The notes under the pieces: generated by a model | The model's database searches: none | What the model saw: only the letters and a program-made list of their open reading frames with translations | What the model was told of the DNA's origin: nothing | Origin: a virus | DNA: 31,308 bases | Reading direction: 5' to 3' (one strand) | Virus record (IMG/VR): IMGVR_UViG_3300001750_000003 | Coordinates: 1-31,308 of that record | Position numbers and translations under genes: made by a program | Shown here: positions 14,803 through 20,568 of the stretch, one piece after another | Position numbering within the stretch: the first letter of the stretch is position 1 | Layout: every line of letters begins with the position of its first letter

Positions 14803-15301
14803 TTACTTTCCCCAGTAATGCGTTCATGTAGCTTCTGCACTGCTTTCGACAGTCATCGACAAAGGTAGGGCTTTTGTAATCAATCCCTGAGCGTGTCCAT
14901 GCCTGTGCTAATAGGTCGCTGTGAGCGTTAGGAACGTGATCGGCACAGTATTTGAATGATGCGCCGTGTACCTTGTTGCTACATTTCTCAATACAGCAAT
15001 GTGTTAACTCCTGAACACTAGATTCGTTCTTAGGCATAATGAAGTCGTCATACCGAGCCTGGTTTAGATAACTGGACACGAAAGGCCATCGGTACGGGTC
15101 TTTATCCGACCTATCCGCCTTAATCATGGCTTTCATATTACCCATTATCCGGTTAAATTCCGCCTCATCAGGGTTTATCTTCTTGAATGCTCTGAATGCC
15201 GGCTGTCTTCCTCCACGCTTTCCTTTGCATAGATCAGCAGGGTAGCTAGTCCAGAGCTTTTCAAACATCTTCTCTAGTTCTTCTGGTGTTGGTTTAGGCA
15301 T
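14792..15301 (-). CDS. Putative replication-associated protein
   Basis: A 169-residue protein. The N-terminal 90 residues ('FEKLWTSYPADLCKGKRGGR', 'AFRAFKKINPDEAEFNRIM', 'DPYRWPFVSSYLNQARYDD') resemble the helical domain found at the C-terminus of phage replication-initiation and helicase-loading proteins. The second half has Cys/His pairs (HCCIEKCSNKVHG, 'YCADH') suggesting a zinc site. No helicase or polymerase gene accompanies it, so it may help recruit host replication proteins. This is the only replication candidate in the genome; the assignment is tentative. Confidence 0.5.
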   Translation of the reverse strand: MPKPTPEELEKMFEKLWTSYPADLCKGKRGGRQPAFRAFKKINPDEAEFNRIMGNMKAMIKADRSDKDPYRWPFVSSYLNQARYDDFIMPKNESSVQELTHCCIEKCSNKVHGASFKYCADHVPNAHSDLLAQAWTRSGIDYKSPTFVDDCRKQCRSYMNALLGKVNEN

Positions 15302-15552
15302 TAACTTATTCTCACATCTTTATTATATTTATGAATTTCTACGTCGCCCTTCCCTTTAACTTGTCTCGTAAAATTAGTCACCTTTTTTGCTGTAAACTCA
15401 ATCCAGCAACCACATTTTTTACATGAAGAATAAAAATTATCTGCTTCTCTAGGGTTTAAAGTTTTTAATAAGCAGTCACCCGACTTGGTTTGAAAACCAT
15501 CAACTTTACCGTGACAAACTGGACAAGAACACTCGTAATCAAACATACCCAT
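15301..15552 (-). CDS. Conserved zinc-binding phage protein
   Basis: An 83-residue protein starting MGMFDYECSCPVCHGKVDGF, then 'QTKSGDC' and 'NFYSSCKKCGCWIEFTAK'. Two CxxC pairs (residues 10/13 and about 44/47) form a zinc ribbon. The MGMFDY...DGFQ.K.G.C...NFY..C..CG.WIEF layout recurs in many phages of Gram-negative bacteria, with no known function. The start is ATG one base into the next gene's overlap (15301). Confidence 0.8.
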   Translation of the reverse strand: MGMFDYECSCPVCHGKVDGFQTKSGDCLLKTLNPREADNFYSSCKKCGCWIEFTAKKVTNFTRQVKGKGDVEIHKYNKDVRIS

Positions 15553-15607
15553 ATCTTGTTAACCTCTTTTATTTTAACCATATCAATCATTTAGATCTTT
15601 AGGGACA

Positions 15608-15775
15608 TTACCCTTTTTGTTGATTGTGCTCTTTTTCAGCTTGATTCCAACCCGTTAGCCACGCTGCTTGCTTGAATATATCGCTAGTGTATTGGAATGG
15701 GTTTCTGTGTTTAGGCACACCTGATTTGTAATCATTGTAGCCAGATTGTTTAGCACCTTCTTGAATAGAAACCAT
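15608..15775 (-). CDS. Rmf-like (ribosome modulation factor family) protein
   Basis: A 55-residue protein with the Rmf layout: a Gly-containing helix (QEGAKQSGYNDYKSG), 'NPFQYTSD' and the diagnostic 'AAWLTGWNQAE' near the C-terminus (E. coli Rmf has NPY/CPY and W..GW.EA at the same spacing). Rmf converts 70S ribosomes to inactive dimers; many phages carry relatives whose real role is unknown. The gene sits among early leftward genes. A second protein with a similar pattern lies in the head module (3288-3557). Confidence 0.7.
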   Translation of the reverse strand: MVSIQEGAKQSGYNDYKSGVPKHRNPFQYTSDIFKQAAWLTGWNQAEKEHNQQKG

Positions 15776-15779
15776 GTTG

Positions 15780-16130
15780 TTAACGCTCTTTTATCTTTTT
15801 TAAGGACGAAAAACTACCCTGTGCCAATTGCACAATTTTATTCACCGGAATCCTATTGATTATCGGGCTTAGGCACATAAACGATATGTTATTGCTTATT
15901 ATCCGTTTGCTGCTAAGACAGCTATCGGCGCTCACGGGTACGATTGTTTTAATACGTGTGGAGGCTTGTTGTTCCACTTCATAAACGCCGTTTATGTACA
16001 CAGTTGCACAGACGTATATAGAAATGTTAATATAGGGCTGTGTTTCTCGTACATTCACATTAACAGCAGCGACACCCGATGTCAAACTGTTAGCAAAGAA
16101 GCCACTTAATTGTGGTTTTTTTGTGCTCAT
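15780..16130 (-). CDS. Hypothetical protein, 116 residues
   Basis: MSTKKPQLSGFFANSLTSGV, then beta-rich 'INISIYVCATVYINGVYEVE' and a basic end (SSLKKIKER). It starts next to the stop of the upstream 94-residue gene. No family recognised. Confidence 0.55.
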   Translation of the reverse strand: MSTKKPQLSGFFANSLTSGVAAVNVNVRETQPYINISIYVCATVYINGVYEVEQQASTRIKTIVPVSADSCLSSKRIISNNISFMCLSPIINRIPVNKIVQLAQGSFSSLKKIKER

Positions 16131-16415
16131 TCATAAACCCTCTTCATTGATTTCTTTGTTGTGGTTAAGGTTGGTTTGCTCTCGGATTTCGATAAGATGT
16201 TCTTTAGCCTTCACAAGTGTCGCTATTAACCCATCGATTTCATCAAAAGAAACCCATAGCTCTTGATAATCAGGTTCATCGTCATCCCATGATGTTTTTA
16301 TATTTATACTTTCAGCATCAGCTAACTCTACTTTTGTAGAGCGCCACAATTTATCGCTGCAAAAATCCCATTCACGATATAATTCTTCATCGCCAACATA
16401 TTTACTCTCACTCAT
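16131..16415 (-). CDS. Hypothetical protein, 94 residues, acidic
   Basis: MSESKYVGDEELYREWDFCS followed by a beta strand region (DEPDYQELWVSFDEIDGLIA) and a helical end. Strongly acidic, which could suit a DNA-mimic or host-enzyme inhibitor, but this is composition only. Function unknown. Confidence 0.6.
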   Translation of the reverse strand: MSESKYVGDEELYREWDFCSDKLWRSTKVELADAESINIKTSWDDDEPDYQELWVSFDEIDGLIATLVKAKEHLIEIREQTNLNHNKEINEEGL

Positions 16416-16445
16416 AATCTTTCCTCATTCTATTGTTGGGTGGGT

Positions 16446-16538
16446 TTATCTTGTTAATGCCAAGTATATAAACAGTGCAATCGATGCTGATGCCACTATA
16501 CCCACCATTGATAACAAAACCTCAAGTAATACTTCCAT
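16446..16538 (-). CDS. 30-residue single-span membrane micropeptide
   Basis: MEVLLEVLLSMVGIVASASI then 'ALFIYLALTR': one hydrophobic helix with an acidic start and basic end. AGGGGGGA lies six bases before the ATG, a strong ribosome site that supports coding. It overlaps the end of the upstream gene by 17 bases. Function unknown. Confidence 0.55.
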   Translation of the reverse strand: MEVLLEVLLSMVGIVASASIALFIYLALTR

Positions 16539-16779
16539 CTATTCCCCCCTGCTCTTTGGTTGTGAGGGCTTGGGAAATTCCATCTAAACAGCTTTCTATA
16601 GCAAAGATATAAACGGGGTCGTCCGAATGAGCACAGCAACCGTTTATTGCTTCTTCTGCCTTCTCCCTGTTGTGGTCGGTTATGAGGGTTATGATTTCTA
16701 TGGCTCTTTCTTCAAATTCACGCTCATAGACTAATTTAGCACCTATAATATCTCTGACTTCTTCTGTTAATTTATCCAT
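16522..16779 (-). CDS. Hypothetical protein, 85 residues
   Basis: MDKLTEEVRDIIGAKLVYER followed by 'EFEERAIEIITLITDHNREK' and 'AINGCCAHSDDPVYIFAIE'. Helical. AGAGG precedes the start, which overlaps the upstream gene by 8 bases. Function unknown. Confidence 0.6.
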   Translation of the reverse strand: MDKLTEEVRDIIGAKLVYEREFEERAIEIITLITDHNREKAEEAINGCCAHSDDPVYIFAIESCLDGISQALTTKEQGGIDGSIT

Positions 16780-17053
16780 GTTCCTCTACCCTCTGTTTGT
16801 TAGGATTCCAGTTAAATTCTTGCTCTATCGCTTCCCAGGTGGTGGTTTGTTCGGGGTCGTCTTTCTTCTTTAAGTCTATCTCGTCGCATTCCCAAAACCC
16901 TGTTGAGCTTTCAGATTTACATGAAGGAACATTTATTACGTATGAGTACCCACCGACAACTCGCATTATCTCGCATTCTTCGCCTATAAATTTCTCACGT
17001 GGCGAATCTGCTCTTGCAATAATAGCTATCTCACCTACTTTAAACCTACTCAC
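16772..17053 (-). CDS. Small beta-barrel-like protein, 93 residues
   Basis: Starting at GTG 17053 (AGGGGG five bases upstream), it reads 'SRFKVGEIAIIARADSPREK', 'FIGEECEIMRVVGGYSYVIN', then 'FWECDEIDLKK'. The FKVGEIAII...GEECEIM..V...Y.V layout is that of a small SH3/KOW-like barrel often found in phages. The acidic C-terminal tail ends NKQRVEEHG. A GTG at 17059 is also possible. Function unknown. Confidence 0.65.
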   Translation of the reverse strand: MSRFKVGEIAIIARADSPREKFIGEECEIMRVVGGYSYVINVPSCKSESSTGFWECDEIDLKKKDDPEQTTTWEAIEQEFNWNPNKQRVEEHG

Positions 17054-17099
17054 AACCACCCCCTAACTTCCCTGTTTTGCTGTCCTCTTTGTTGTTCAT

Positions 17100-17306
17100 T
17101 TATATTTCAACCCGTAATCTTTCAGCCATCAATATTAAATCTCGACTTACTTCCATGAAATCATCATCTGTATAAGCCATAGATTGCTCTAGATGCATTC
17201 TTTGAGCGTTCTCCGCCCTCATGCCCTCAGCCTTTAAATTAATAGCCGCTATCTCAGTTGTTAGCGCATTCATTTCAGCTAACATTCTTATTTCTGCTTC
17301 ACCCAT
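17100..17306 (-). CDS. Small helical protein, 68 residues
   Basis: MGEAEIRMLAEMNALTTEIA and onward, with heptad-like Leu/Ala spacing and the end 'LILMAERLRVEI'. Probably a short coiled coil. It lies two bases from the upstream gene. Function unknown. Confidence 0.55.
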   Translation of the reverse strand: MGEAEIRMLAEMNALTTEIAAINLKAEGMRAENAQRMHLEQSMAYTDDDFMEVSRDLILMAERLRVEI

Positions 17307-17308
17307 AT

Positions 17309-17662
17309 TTAACCCTCCTCTTTAATTGCTTTCAATGCACGTTTACGAGACAGCCTGGCTGTGTTTCTCATTTTTTCGTGAACATCAATATGAGCAAAAA
17401 ACGTCATTTTAATAACACCTGCATTTTTTAATTTAAGCTCATATTTTAAATTGTATGAATTATCGTGAACTCCCATAGCAGGACCTCTTGCTTTATTACA
17501 TCCATAGCAAACTGGCTCTACATTTAATGGTAGAAAATAATCTCTATGGTCATAAACTCTGGCTTGCTTTCCGCAATCAACGCACACTTGAGTATCAGCC
17601 TTCGGTAAAAAGCCACTTTTAACTGCATTGGCTACTAATGCGCTTGCTTTACAGTTAGACAT
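17309..17662 (-). CDS. HNH-like zinc protein, 117 residues
   Basis: CVDCGKQARVYDHRDYFLPL (27-46) and 'VEPVCYGCNKARGP' (about 48-61) give two CxxC pairs around a YDHRDY block, the arrangement of an HNH-type zinc fold. The second His/Asn set of an active HNH nuclease is only partly visible (GCNKARGP), so catalysis is doubtful. The basic C-terminus (LSRKRALKAIKEEG) could bind DNA. Coupled to the RHH gene by TAATG. Confidence 0.65.
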   Translation of the reverse strand: MSNCKASALVANAVKSGFLPKADTQVCVDCGKQARVYDHRDYFLPLNVEPVCYGCNKARGPAMGVHDNSYNLKYELKLKNAGVIKMTFFAHIDVHEKMRNTARLSRKRALKAIKEEG

Positions 17663-17793
17663 TATTTAACCGCCTTTTTAATTGCCTGTCTTATATAAAA
17701 TGACATAGACATGCCTTCTTTTTTCGCTTTTGATTCAGTTTTCTTTTTCAAAGCTTTCGGAATCTGTATTGTTATTGTTGTATTTTCAACCAT
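17662..17793 (-). CDS. Ribbon-helix-helix DNA-binding regulator
   Basis: A 43-residue Arc/CopG-type protein: a short N-terminal strand (TTITIQIP), then helix A (KALKKKTESKAKKEG), a turn and helix B (MSFYIRQAIKKAV). This is the minimal RHH fold, which binds DNA as a dimer of strands in the major groove. AGGTGA precedes the ATG. It is the first gene of the leftward early operon, directly beside the divergent promoters, where an autoregulator would act. It could serve as the genome's early switch. Confidence 0.75.
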   Translation of the reverse strand: MVENTTITIQIPKALKKKTESKAKKEGMSMSFYIRQAIKKAVK

Positions 17794-17884
17794 TTCTCAC
17801 CTGTATCGTTAACGTGTAAAGTTATTATGCGCCTATTTAATAATTAAAGCAAATATATTTAAAAACACTTGCATTATGATTTTA
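17794..17884. promoter_or_regulatory. Divergent early promoter region
   Basis: Leftward: TTGCTT (complement of 17847-17852), 17-base spacer, CATAAT (complement of 17824-17829), followed by the RHH gene. Rightward: TTGCAT at 17869-17874, 17 bases, CATACT at 17892-17897; or a -10 TATGAT at 17875-17880, which would start transcripts near 17886, at the first arm of the leader RNA helix. The AT-rich bases between are likely operator targets for the RHH protein. The assignment is by consensus matching only. Confidence 0.6.
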
Positions 17885-18251
17885 CTTAGTCCATACTAGA
17901 TTCAACAGTTCAGAAACGTGCCATTATAAACACAACCAAGAGGACAGGGCCATGTGAATTAAGTCGTTAGAAGCGATCAAACCGGACTAAGAGAATATTT
18001 ATATAAGTAATGAGAAATAAAGAAGTAGAAGTAAAGGAGGGTTCGGATTTACCAGTGTTGAAGCATAGCCTCCTGTGGAGCTGGTAAGTTGTGTTAGAGA
18101 TGCAGCGGTGTGGAGAGGCATGAAAAAGACGAAGCGAGTAGCCAGTCTAATAGGCCAACGGAGACACACAGCGACTGGGAAGACTCCCCTTTATGCGTAC
18201 CGGCTAGGTCAACCGGATAACCAGACTAGCGACTGGTCTGCATCTCTAACA
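17885..18251 (+). ncRNA. Structured non-coding leader RNA, previously unrecognised by me
   Basis: About 370 bases without a convincing gene, with three self-complementary modules. (1) CTTAGTCC (17885-17892) pairs with GGACTAAG (17984-17991). (2) AGGAGG (18035-18040) with CCTCCT (18069-18074) interleaved with TTACCAG (18049-18055) and CTGGTAA (18081-18087). (3) A perfect 14-base helix, 18092-18105 with 18238-18251, closes a multibranch domain containing GTGTG/CACAC (18108-18112/18165-18169), GGGA/TCCC (18177-18180/18185-18188), CCGG/CCGG (18200-18203/18213-18216) and ACCAG/CTGGT (18220-18224/18233-18237). It lies between the rightward promoter and the first gene, so it is transcribed with the early operon or released from it. 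Cis antitermination, a riboregulator or a trans-acting small RNA are all possible. No known RNA family was recognised. Confidence 0.7.
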
Positions 18252-18284
18252 GTTACAAACCACCAACCAATAGGGGAAGAAATT

Positions 18285-18701
18285 ATGAGTGATCTAACAA
18301 TGAATTTACCGACAGAAATAGTTGAGCGAGCAGTAAGAGATAAAATAAACGCAGCTATAGCAGAGCAACTTGGTGATCCAGAGGAAATGATTAAGAAATT
18401 AGTCGGCGCTGCTCTATCGCAAAAAGTATCAAGTAATGGAGCAGTTGGTCGGTCTGATTACGATAACAAATTTGAGTTTCTTGACCTGCTGGCTGGAAAC
18501 TTTATGCGGGACGCAGCAAAAGAAGCATTGACAGAATTTTTTGAAGAAAACAGAAAAGCTATTAAAGATGCGGTAAAAAAAGAAGTGGCACGAAGCCCAT
18601 CAAAAATGGCAAAGATATTTATGGATGGGATAACTAAAAGCATGACGAGCGTTTATACGCCAAAGGTTGATATTGTATTCAAGACAGAAAGCGATTATTA
18701 A
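18285..18701 (+). CDS. First rightward early gene, unknown function
   Basis: A 138-residue helical protein (MSDLTMNLPTEIVERAVRDK, 'LLAGNFMRDAAKEALTEFFE', 'IKDAVKKEVARSP'). The frame is open upstream to 18075, but that part encodes the leader RNA helix, and the ATG at 18285 has AGGGGAAG seven or so bases before it, so I start there. Ends in a beta-like 'PKVDIVFKTESDY'. No family recognised; its place right after the structured RNA makes it a candidate partner or target of it. Confidence 0.75.
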   Translation: MSDLTMNLPTEIVERAVRDKINAAIAEQLGDPEEMIKKLVGAALSQKVSSNGAVGRSDYDNKFEFLDLLAGNFMRDAAKEALTEFFEENRKAIKDAVKKEVARSPSKMAKIFMDGITKSMTSVYTPKVDIVFKTESDY

Positions 18702-18737
18702 CCACACCAAAACACTAAACGATTAAGGGGAATGAGG

Positions 18738-18887
18738 ATGAAATTCAAAATACATTATGAGCTTCCAAATGGCGAGCCTGATTACGTTGTTATTGAGGGG
18801 GGCACGGTTGAGGAGATACGCAAAAAAGCTAATCATGAGGTAAATAAAAGAAACGCCAAAAATCCTTGGAGTGAAGAGATTAGCTAA
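18738..18887 (+). CDS. Small hypothetical protein, 49 residues
   Basis: MKFKIHYELPNGEPDYVVIE, 'GGTVEEIRKKANHEV', then 'NPWSEEIS'. A beta hairpin followed by a helix is likely; this layout (YEL.NG..D.V.I.G.T.EEI) recurs in small phage proteins. AAGGGG lies upstream of the ATG. Function unknown. Confidence 0.7.
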   Translation: MKFKIHYELPNGEPDYVVIEGGTVEEIRKKANHEVNKRNAKNPWSEEIS

Positions 18888-18922
18888 CACAGGTTAATGC
18901 GCGTGAATGAGGTAATGAATTT

Positions 18923-19057
18923 GGAGAGGTGGCGGAATTGGTAGACGCAAAGTGTTGTTACATTAGTGAAGCGGTGAATCACCCTACAAGGCTAGCTACT
19001 TGAATGCTAGTCGCCAGACACAGGCTAGTGAAGGTTCGAATCCTTCCCTCTCCACCA
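18923..19057 (+). tRNA. Oversized tRNA-Leu-like gene, anticodon not assignable
   Basis: Both ends are canonical: acceptor GGAGAGG (18923-18929) with CCTCTCC (19047-19053), discriminator A and encoded CCA (19055-19057); T stem GAAGG/CCTTC (19030-19034/19042-19046) with loop TTCGAAT; D arm GCG/CGC (18932-18934/18946-18948) like E. coli tRNA-Leu; and a variable arm GCC-7-GGC (19013-19025). The gene is 135 nt rather than about 87. The best anticodon stem, CTAGC/GCTAG (18992-18996/19006-19010), has a 9-base loop TACTTGAAT, and about 43 extra bases, with two small hairpins (18951-18964, 18973-18983), separate it from the D arm. It may be an intron-like insertion, a tRNA mimic or a decayed tRNA. Confidence 0.75.
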
Positions 19058-19078
19058 AACAACAAGAGGATAGATAGA

Positions 19079-19306
19079 ATGAAAGTAATAGTGAATGAAA
19101 AAACAGATAGACGTGATGATGTTAAATATCCTTGCTTAATGATTAACCAAGACACGCAAGCGGTAGCGTTATTTACTAAGAAAAACACAGGTGTAATGTT
19201 GAAATGCTCAGTCAGCTCCTTAAACACAGTTGGTGAATACTCGACAACTTGGGCGGACTGCTTTACACCGTTTCACGGAGATATTACCTTGGATAATGAC
19301 CAATGA
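19079..19306 (+). CDS. Hypothetical protein, 75 residues
   Basis: MKVIVNEKTDRRDDVKYPCL, 'MINQDTQAVALFTKKNTGVM', then a Trp-containing end. The open frame reaches back into the tRNA-like gene, so I start at the ATG with AGAGGA upstream. Beta-rich and compact; the 'YPCLM....A.VLFT....G..L' style occurs in small phage proteins. Coupled by ATGA to the next gene. Confidence 0.7.
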   Translation: MKVIVNEKTDRRDDVKYPCLMINQDTQAVALFTKKNTGVMLKCSVSSLNTVGEYSTTWADCFTPFHGDITLDNDQ

Positions 19307-19692
19307 AAAATATCGATATTATGGCTGATGGCTTAAACCAACAATTCGAGAGTATCAAGCAGATGAAAGAGTTTAGAGGTAAGGGTACGCCTTTTGAGAT
19401 GCCAGAAACCGACATTGATCCAGCCTGTGACACTCAGGGTTATGCTATGGCTAAAGAACGGGCTATTAAGGAAATATACGAAAATAGCGACCTAGTCGAG
19501 ACCATTATTATAAGCAACGCCCAGCGCATCCAAGAGCTTCGCTACGACTACCTAGACCAGAAAGAGACTAACTACACCTCTAACGGTCGTATCGCCCTTA
19601 AAGCTGAACTGGCGAACAGCATATTAAACCTGATAGACGATGAGATCGAAAACATTGCTATCGATTTAGCAAGAAAGGAGGTTGAGCTATGA
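19303..19692 (+). CDS. Hypothetical protein, 129 residues
   Basis: A helical acidic protein (MKNIDIMADGLNQQFESIKQ; 'YAMAKERAIKEIYENSDLVE'; 'IALKAELANSILNLIDDEIE'). It overlaps both neighbours by 4 bases (ATGA), so it is translated in series. No family recognised. Confidence 0.7.
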   Translation: MKNIDIMADGLNQQFESIKQMKEFRGKGTPFEMPETDIDPACDTQGYAMAKERAIKEIYENSDLVETIIISNAQRIQELRYDYLDQKETNYTSNGRIALKAELANSILNLIDDEIENIAIDLARKEVEL

Positions 19693-19889
19693 GTGTTGCT
19701 TATGTGGAAAAACCTGACGATATCCGTTGCACTTTGACTTTCACAATGAAGCTGTCTGAGTGGAAACAGATTAGTAGGACACTCGAAACTAATAATGCGT
19801 GGACTGAGCTTCAGATTATTAACGAGATACATGACTTAGTTGGTCAACTTAATAAAACTTATTATCCAGAGGTCACAGATGAAAACTAG
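19689..19889 (+). CDS. Hypothetical protein, 66 residues
   Basis: MSVAYVEKPDDIRCTLTFTM, 'KLSEWKQISRTLETNNAWTE', then a helix. The 'L.FTMKLSEWKQI...L......W...I...I..L' pattern resembles small phage proteins of unknown role. AGGAGG lies before the ATG (19678-19685). Confidence 0.7.
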   Translation: MSVAYVEKPDDIRCTLTFTMKLSEWKQISRTLETNNAWTELQIINEIHDLVGQLNKTYYPEVTDEN

Positions 19890-20124
19890 CACAGACATAA
19901 CCCCATTGATTAACCTGGTTCTTACTGCCATCGGCTCAGGGTTTCTATTCCTGTCGCTACACAACATCAATGACTTGACGTTAGCGCCTTTGTTATTCGT
20001 GATTGGGCTGGTGTTTATGATTCAGCCGGTTATGTCTATAAGCGAGTGGCTATGTAACCGTAAAGATAAATTCAGCCTTACTGATGCAGAGATAAGGGTA
20101 TTAATGCAGGATAGGAGGGAGTGA
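19879..20124 (+). CDS. Two-span membrane protein, 81 residues
   Basis: Two hydrophobic helices (about 8-25, LINLVLTAIGSGFLFLSL; about 33-54, LAPLLFVIGLVFMIQPVMS) and a charged C-terminus (EIRVLMQDRRE). I start at the ATG at 19879 with AGAGG upstream instead of the TTG at 19840. Inner-membrane protein of unknown role in the early operon. Confidence 0.7.
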   Translation: MKTSTDITPLINLVLTAIGSGFLFLSLHNINDLTLAPLLFVIGLVFMIQPVMSISEWLCNRKDKFSLTDAEIRVLMQDRRE

Positions 20125-20342
20125 TGAAAGTATCAAATCATCAAATAGATTTAATGAAGCATACTGTTAGCGATCCAAAAAGAAATTGGTTTGGAACAAG
20201 TTATGGATGCAAGGATTCCGATGAGTTTGAAAAGCTGGTAAAAGGCGGTTATGCAGTTAAACAAAACGCGCCGTCATGGATGGGTGATGACGTCATTTAC
20301 AGGCTTACAGAAACGGGCAAGGAACTCGTAAACAAGCTATAA
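20124..20342 (+). CDS. Small protein with winged-helix-like end, 72 residues
   Basis: MKVSNHQIDLMKHTVSDPKR, 'NWFGTSYGCKDSDEFEKLVK', then 'YRLTETGKELVNKL'. The last part (GGYAV...VIYRLTETGKELV) looks like the end of a winged-helix domain (wing strand followed by helix), so DNA binding is possible. GGAGG lies five bases before the ATG; a GTG just before it is the alternative start. The resemblance is local. Confidence 0.65.
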   Translation: MKVSNHQIDLMKHTVSDPKRNWFGTSYGCKDSDEFEKLVKGGYAVKQNAPSWMGDDVIYRLTETGKELVNKL

Positions 20343-20354
20343 TATCGGTTCAGG

Positions 20355-20372
20355 GTGCGACAACACCCCTTA
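20355..20372 (+). other. Short hairpin after the winged-helix-like gene
   Basis: GGGTG and CACCC around the loop CGACAA form a 5-base-pair hairpin in the 60-base gap between two genes. No T-run follows, so it is not a clear terminator; it may slow transcription or protect the mRNA end. Confidence 0.35.
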
Positions 20373-20403
20373 CCTAAACTTTAATTACTATTTGGAGTAA
20401 CTA

Positions 20404-20559
20404 ATGCGTGCTAAGAATTATAAACCAAATCCCATCCGAAAGGATAACGAATTAATGTCAGAAGCTATGATTGCTGAGAAAGCTATCGAGCGTCGAAATA
20501 ACATCGTGCCAAATAAAACTAAATCAGCGTCTAAACTCAATATCAGAACTCTTTTGTAG
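20404..20559 (+). CDS. Small basic protein, 51 residues
   Basis: MRAKNYKPNPIRKDNELMSE, 'AMIAEKAIERRNNIVPNKTK', then 'SASKLNIRTLL'. GGAG lies upstream of the ATG. Basic and probably partly disordered; no family recognised. It immediately precedes the Erf gene. Confidence 0.6.
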   Translation: MRAKNYKPNPIRKDNELMSEAMIAEKAIERRNNIVPNKTKSASKLNIRTLL

Positions 20560-20568
20560 GAGAAAACA

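Noticed and set aside
17046-17099. A 17-codon frame between two leftward genes
   Set aside because: It is Gly-rich and too short to judge; the bases also contain the ribosome site of the next gene.
18092-18251. Retron-type RNA (inverted repeats around a structured RNA)
   Set aside because: No reverse transcriptase gene lies near it, and the following gene has no RT motifs.
18075-18284. Open frame extending the 138-codon gene upstream to 208 codons
   Set aside because: The upstream part coincides with the 14-bp helix domain, its composition is unlike the rest, and a good ribosome site and ATG lie at 18285.
18923-19057. Group I intron in a tRNA gene
   Set aside because: The extra bases are far too few and lie outside the anticodon loop; no group I core motifs were found.
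18923-19057. Phage attachment site within a tRNA
   Set aside because: No integrase gene was recognised anywhere in the complete genome.
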